NCBI GenBank assembly: GCA_013372965.1
Contig: JABXIR010000105.1
Location: 1-8,619 of the forward strand
DNA length: 8,619 nucleotides
Reading direction: 5' to 3'
Source of the DNA: Gammaproteobacteria bacterium
Lineage (GTDB): Bacteria > Pseudomonadota > Gammaproteobacteria > Pseudomonadales > DSM-25080
The notes beneath the pieces were generated by a model. The model made no database searches, was not told the DNA's origin, and saw only the letters and a list, made by a program, of their open reading frames with translations. This document shows, in pieces, positions 6,370 to 8,619 of this stretch. Each line of letters opens with the position of its first letter. Within the stretch, counting starts at the first letter, position 1. The position numbers were made by a program, and so were the translations under genes.

Positions 6370-7452
6370 ATGTTGTTGTGGTTAGTTGAGTTGTTCGCGG
6401 ATCAATTCCCCGTGTTAGGTGTCTTAAAATACCTGACACTGAGGGCAATTCTCAGCGCGGTAACCGCGTTGTTTATTTCGCTACTTTTAGGGCCGGCGTT
6501 AATTCGCTCTTTGCAAAGATTGCAGATAGGGCAGGCGGTTCGGGATGATGGTCCACAGACTCACCTGGCGAAGTCGGGTACTCCGACGATGGGCGGGGCC
6601 CTTATTTTGCTGTCGATTTCGCTTTCGACGCTGATTTGGGGTGATCTCTCCAATCCGTATCTTTGGGTCGTTCTGCTGACCACACTGGGTTTTGGTGCAA
6701 TCGGTTGGGTTGACGATTATCGAAAGGTTGTCGAGAAAAATCCGAGAGGTTTGCCGGCTCGCTGGAAATATTTCTGGCAGAGTGCTGTTGGCTTGAGTGC
6801 TGCGATCGTGCTCTACATGATGGCAGATACTCCAGCGTCGACTCAGCTGTTCTTCCCGTTTTTGAAAGATGCTTACATTCCGCTGGGACTTACATTCATT
6901 TTAGTGTCTTACTTTGTGATGGTGGGGAGTTCAAATGCCGTGAATCTAACCGACGGACTTGACGGTTTGGCGATTATGCCAACCGTGATGATCGCGTCAG
7001 CGTTGGGTATTTTTGCCTATGTTGTAGGTAACAGCGTGTTATCCGAATACCTCTTGATGCATTACATCCCAGGAACGGGCGAGCTGGTGATTTTTTGCGG
7101 TGCAATCGTTGGCGCAGGCTTAGGTTTCTTGTGGTTCAATACCTACCCCGCACAAGTATTTATGGGTGACGTCGGTGCACTGGCTCTAGGTGCCGCTTTG
7201 GGAGTAATTGCTGTCATTGTTCGTGTAGAAATCGTGTTCTTTATTATGAGCGGGATCTTCGTCATCGAAACACTCTCGGTCATCATTCAGGTTGCGAGCT
7301 TCAAGACAACGGGTAAGCGTGTGTTCCGCATGGCGCCGCTTCATCACCACTTTGAATTGAAAGGTTGGGCTGAACCTAAGGTGATCGTACGCTTTTGGAT
7401 CATTACTCTTGTGTTGGTTTTGGCGGGTCTGAGTACCTTGAAGTTACGTTAA
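6370..7452 (+). CDS. mraY: Phospho-N-acetylmuramoyl-pentapeptide-transferase MraY
   Basis: MraY is a polytopic inner-membrane enzyme that transfers phospho-MurNAc-pentapeptide from UDP to undecaprenyl phosphate, making lipid I. The length of 360 residues is the same as E. coli MraY, and about ten membrane segments are expected for the family. Visible landmarks are GTPTMGGALILL, the catalytic-site aspartates D115-D116 in VDDYRKV, NAVNLTDGLDGLAIMPTV, FNTYPAQVFMGDVG with D267, and the APLHHHFELKGW block with three histidines at 325-327. The start has a good AAGGA (6359-6363) 6 bases upstream. murD begins one base after the stop. Nothing is missing or unusual. Confidence 0.98.
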   Translation: MLLWLVELFADQFPVLGVLKYLTLRAILSAVTALFISLLLGPALIRSLQRLQIGQAVRDDGPQTHLAKSGTPTMGGALILLSISLSTLIWGDLSNPYLWVVLLTTLGFGAIGWVDDYRKVVEKNPRGLPARWKYFWQSAVGLSAAIVLYMMADTPASTQLFFPFLKDAYIPLGLTFILVSYFVMVGSSNAVNLTDGLDGLAIMPTVMIASALGIFAYVVGNSVLSEYLLMHYIPGTGELVIFCGAIVGAGLGFLWFNTYPAQVFMGDVGALALGAALGVIAVIVRVEIVFFIMSGIFVIETLSVIIQVASFKTTGKRVFRMAPLHHHFELKGWAEPKVIVRFWIITLVLVLAGLSTLKLR

Positions 7453-7453
7453 T

Positions 7454-8619
7454 ATGGATATTATCGCGTCGTCGGTTTCGCGTCTCATTGTTGGGTTTGG
7501 AGTGACAGGGCAGTCGGTCGCTCGCTTTTTCGAAGCGAAGGGCCAAGCCTACTCGCTGATTAATGACCGTCCACTGTCTCTTGATGACGCGGAATTCATG
7601 CATTGCAAAGACACATTTATTGAAGCTCCCTCCCTAGAGAGGTTGCGGCAGTACAGTGAAATTTTCGTTAGCCCCGGGATAGACTCGACTTCAGGCGTAT
7701 TTGCGGAGTACCGATCTCTCGGCGGACAAATACGAAGTGATGTTGAGCTTTTTTTAGAACATTTCAGCGGAAAGATTGCGCTTATCACGGGCACTAATGG
7801 AAAGTCGACAGTAACGGACATGTTGGCGTTCGTTCTTAATAGTCAGGGGATTCGATCGCAGCCCTGTGGTAATTTTGGTACCCCTGTACTAGACCTTCTT
7901 TTAACTGACTCACCAGAGTGTGCAGTGGTTGAGATAAGTTCGTTTCAGCTCGACCTCCTAGACGTTGTTCGCAGTGACGTAGCAACCATCCTAAATGTGT
8001 CGCCAGATCACTTAGATCGCTATGGTGATATGCGTCGTTATCATCAGTCGAAGCTTAAGGTTTACAAAGGTGCAAACCGCGCAGTCGTTAATGCTGATGA
8101 TCCGCTGACGGTGCCATTAAGTGTTTCGGAACGTAGACAAATTCGATTCCGCAGCGGCGCACCCGACCTAAATGAATGGGGAGTAATCAACCGTGACGAT
8201 GACATTTGGGTGTGTCGGGGGTTTACTCGATACCTCAAGGCATCCGACCTCAAAGTTGTTGGTCTCCATAACATCACTAATGTAGCAACAGTGTTTGCTC
8301 TGGTAGAGTCGCTAGGCGGGGATGTAGAGCGAGCGGCAAGAGCCATAATAGACTACCAGCCCCTCGATCATCGATGTGTCGAAGTTGCTCGCAGTGGCTC
8401 GGTACGATTCGTTAATGACTCGAAAGCCACCAACGTAGCAGCGACGCTTGCCGCACTCAGCGGACTAGATACCATACCTGTGTTTCTCTTGCTGGGAGGT
8501 TTGGCGAAAGGTGGTGATTTTGCGCCACTCGCCAAGCGCCTAGAATCACTCAACGTAGTGCCACTCATTTTTGGCAAAGATTCAGCAAGTATTCAAACCG
8601 CGCTGGGTCATCCTGAAGC
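7454..8619 (+). CDS. murD: UDP-MurNAc-L-Ala:D-Glu ligase MurD, C-terminus beyond the window
   Basis: MurD adds D-glutamate to UDP-MurNAc-L-alanine with ATP, giving the substrate of MurE. The frame is open from the ATG at 7454 to the right edge: 388 complete codons, against roughly 440 in the family, so about 50 residues are missing by truncation of the window and not by mutation. The N-terminal Rossmann-like part has IVGFGVTGQSVARFF. The ATP loop TGTNGKSTV is at 112-120 and EISSFQL at 160-166. NVSPDHLDRYG begins at 181, and K200 in HQSKLKVY is the likely carbamylated lysine. HNITN starts the hinge to the C-terminal domain, followed by DHR (often PHR in relatives) and NDSKATN at 321-327. The ribosome binding site is weak; the one-base gap to mraY suggests coupling. 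Confidence 0.96.
   Translation, partial: MDIIASSVSRLIVGFGVTGQSVARFFEAKGQAYSLINDRPLSLDDAEFMHCKDTFIEAPSLERLRQYSEIFVSPGIDSTSGVFAEYRSLGGQIRSDVELFLEHFSGKIALITGTNGKSTVTDMLAFVLNSQGIRSQPCGNFGTPVLDLLLTDSPECAVVEISSFQLDLLDVVRSDVATILNVSPDHLDRYGDMRRYHQSKLKVYKGANRAVVNADDPLTVPLSVSERRQIRFRSGAPDLNEWGVINRDDDIWVCRGFTRYLKASDLKVVGLHNITNVATVFALVESLGGDVERAARAIIDYQPLDHRCVEVARSGSVRFVNDSKATNVAATLAALSGLDTIPVFLLLGGLAKGGDFAPLAKRLESLNVVPLIFGKDSASIQTALGHPE

Overview
This window holds the first part of a division and cell wall (dcw) cluster from a Gram-negative bacterium, most likely a gammaproteobacterium. The gene order is rsmH-ftsL-ftsI-murE-murF-mraY-murD, all on the + strand. MraY has the same 360-residue length as the E. 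coli protein and near-identical motif blocks. MurE carries the DNPR signature of meso-diaminopimelate-adding enzymes, as expected for a Gram-negative wall. I cannot place the organism below class level.

Positions 1-640 contain no gene I can name. A strong + strand intrinsic terminator lies at 124-156, so some + strand transcript ends there. A very short open frame (40-117) stops just in front of it. From about 157 to 494 I see no convincing gene, but there is a 32-34 nt imperfect direct repeat, and three short overlapping minus-strand open frames that could be decayed coding sequence or chance. Positions 495-640 hold a small perfect dyad and two candidate sigma-70-type promoters reading into rsmH. 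The mraZ gene that heads most dcw clusters is absent, and so are the TGGG repeats that MraZ binds.

Positions 641-8619 are almost solid coding sequence. Every junction is either an overlap (1 base at rsmH/ftsL, 4 bases at ftsL/ftsI and at murE/murF) or a gap of 1-3 bases, and no internal terminator is visible. This fits one polycistronic, translationally coupled transcript. murD runs off the right edge; ftsW, murG and murC would be expected next but are not in view.

The genes act together. MurD adds D-Glu to UDP-MurNAc-Ala, MurE adds meso-DAP, and MurF adds D-Ala-D-Ala. MraY then loads the phospho-MurNAc-pentapeptide onto undecaprenyl phosphate, giving lipid I. FtsI cross-links septal peptidoglycan, and FtsL belongs to the FtsQLB complex that controls FtsW-FtsI. 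RsmH is a 16S rRNA methyltransferase that by tradition heads the cluster.

No new system is evident. The points most worth a second look are the missing mraZ, SSQ instead of SSN at an FtsI active-site motif, the almost absent cytoplasmic tail of FtsL, and the repeat/terminator structure upstream.
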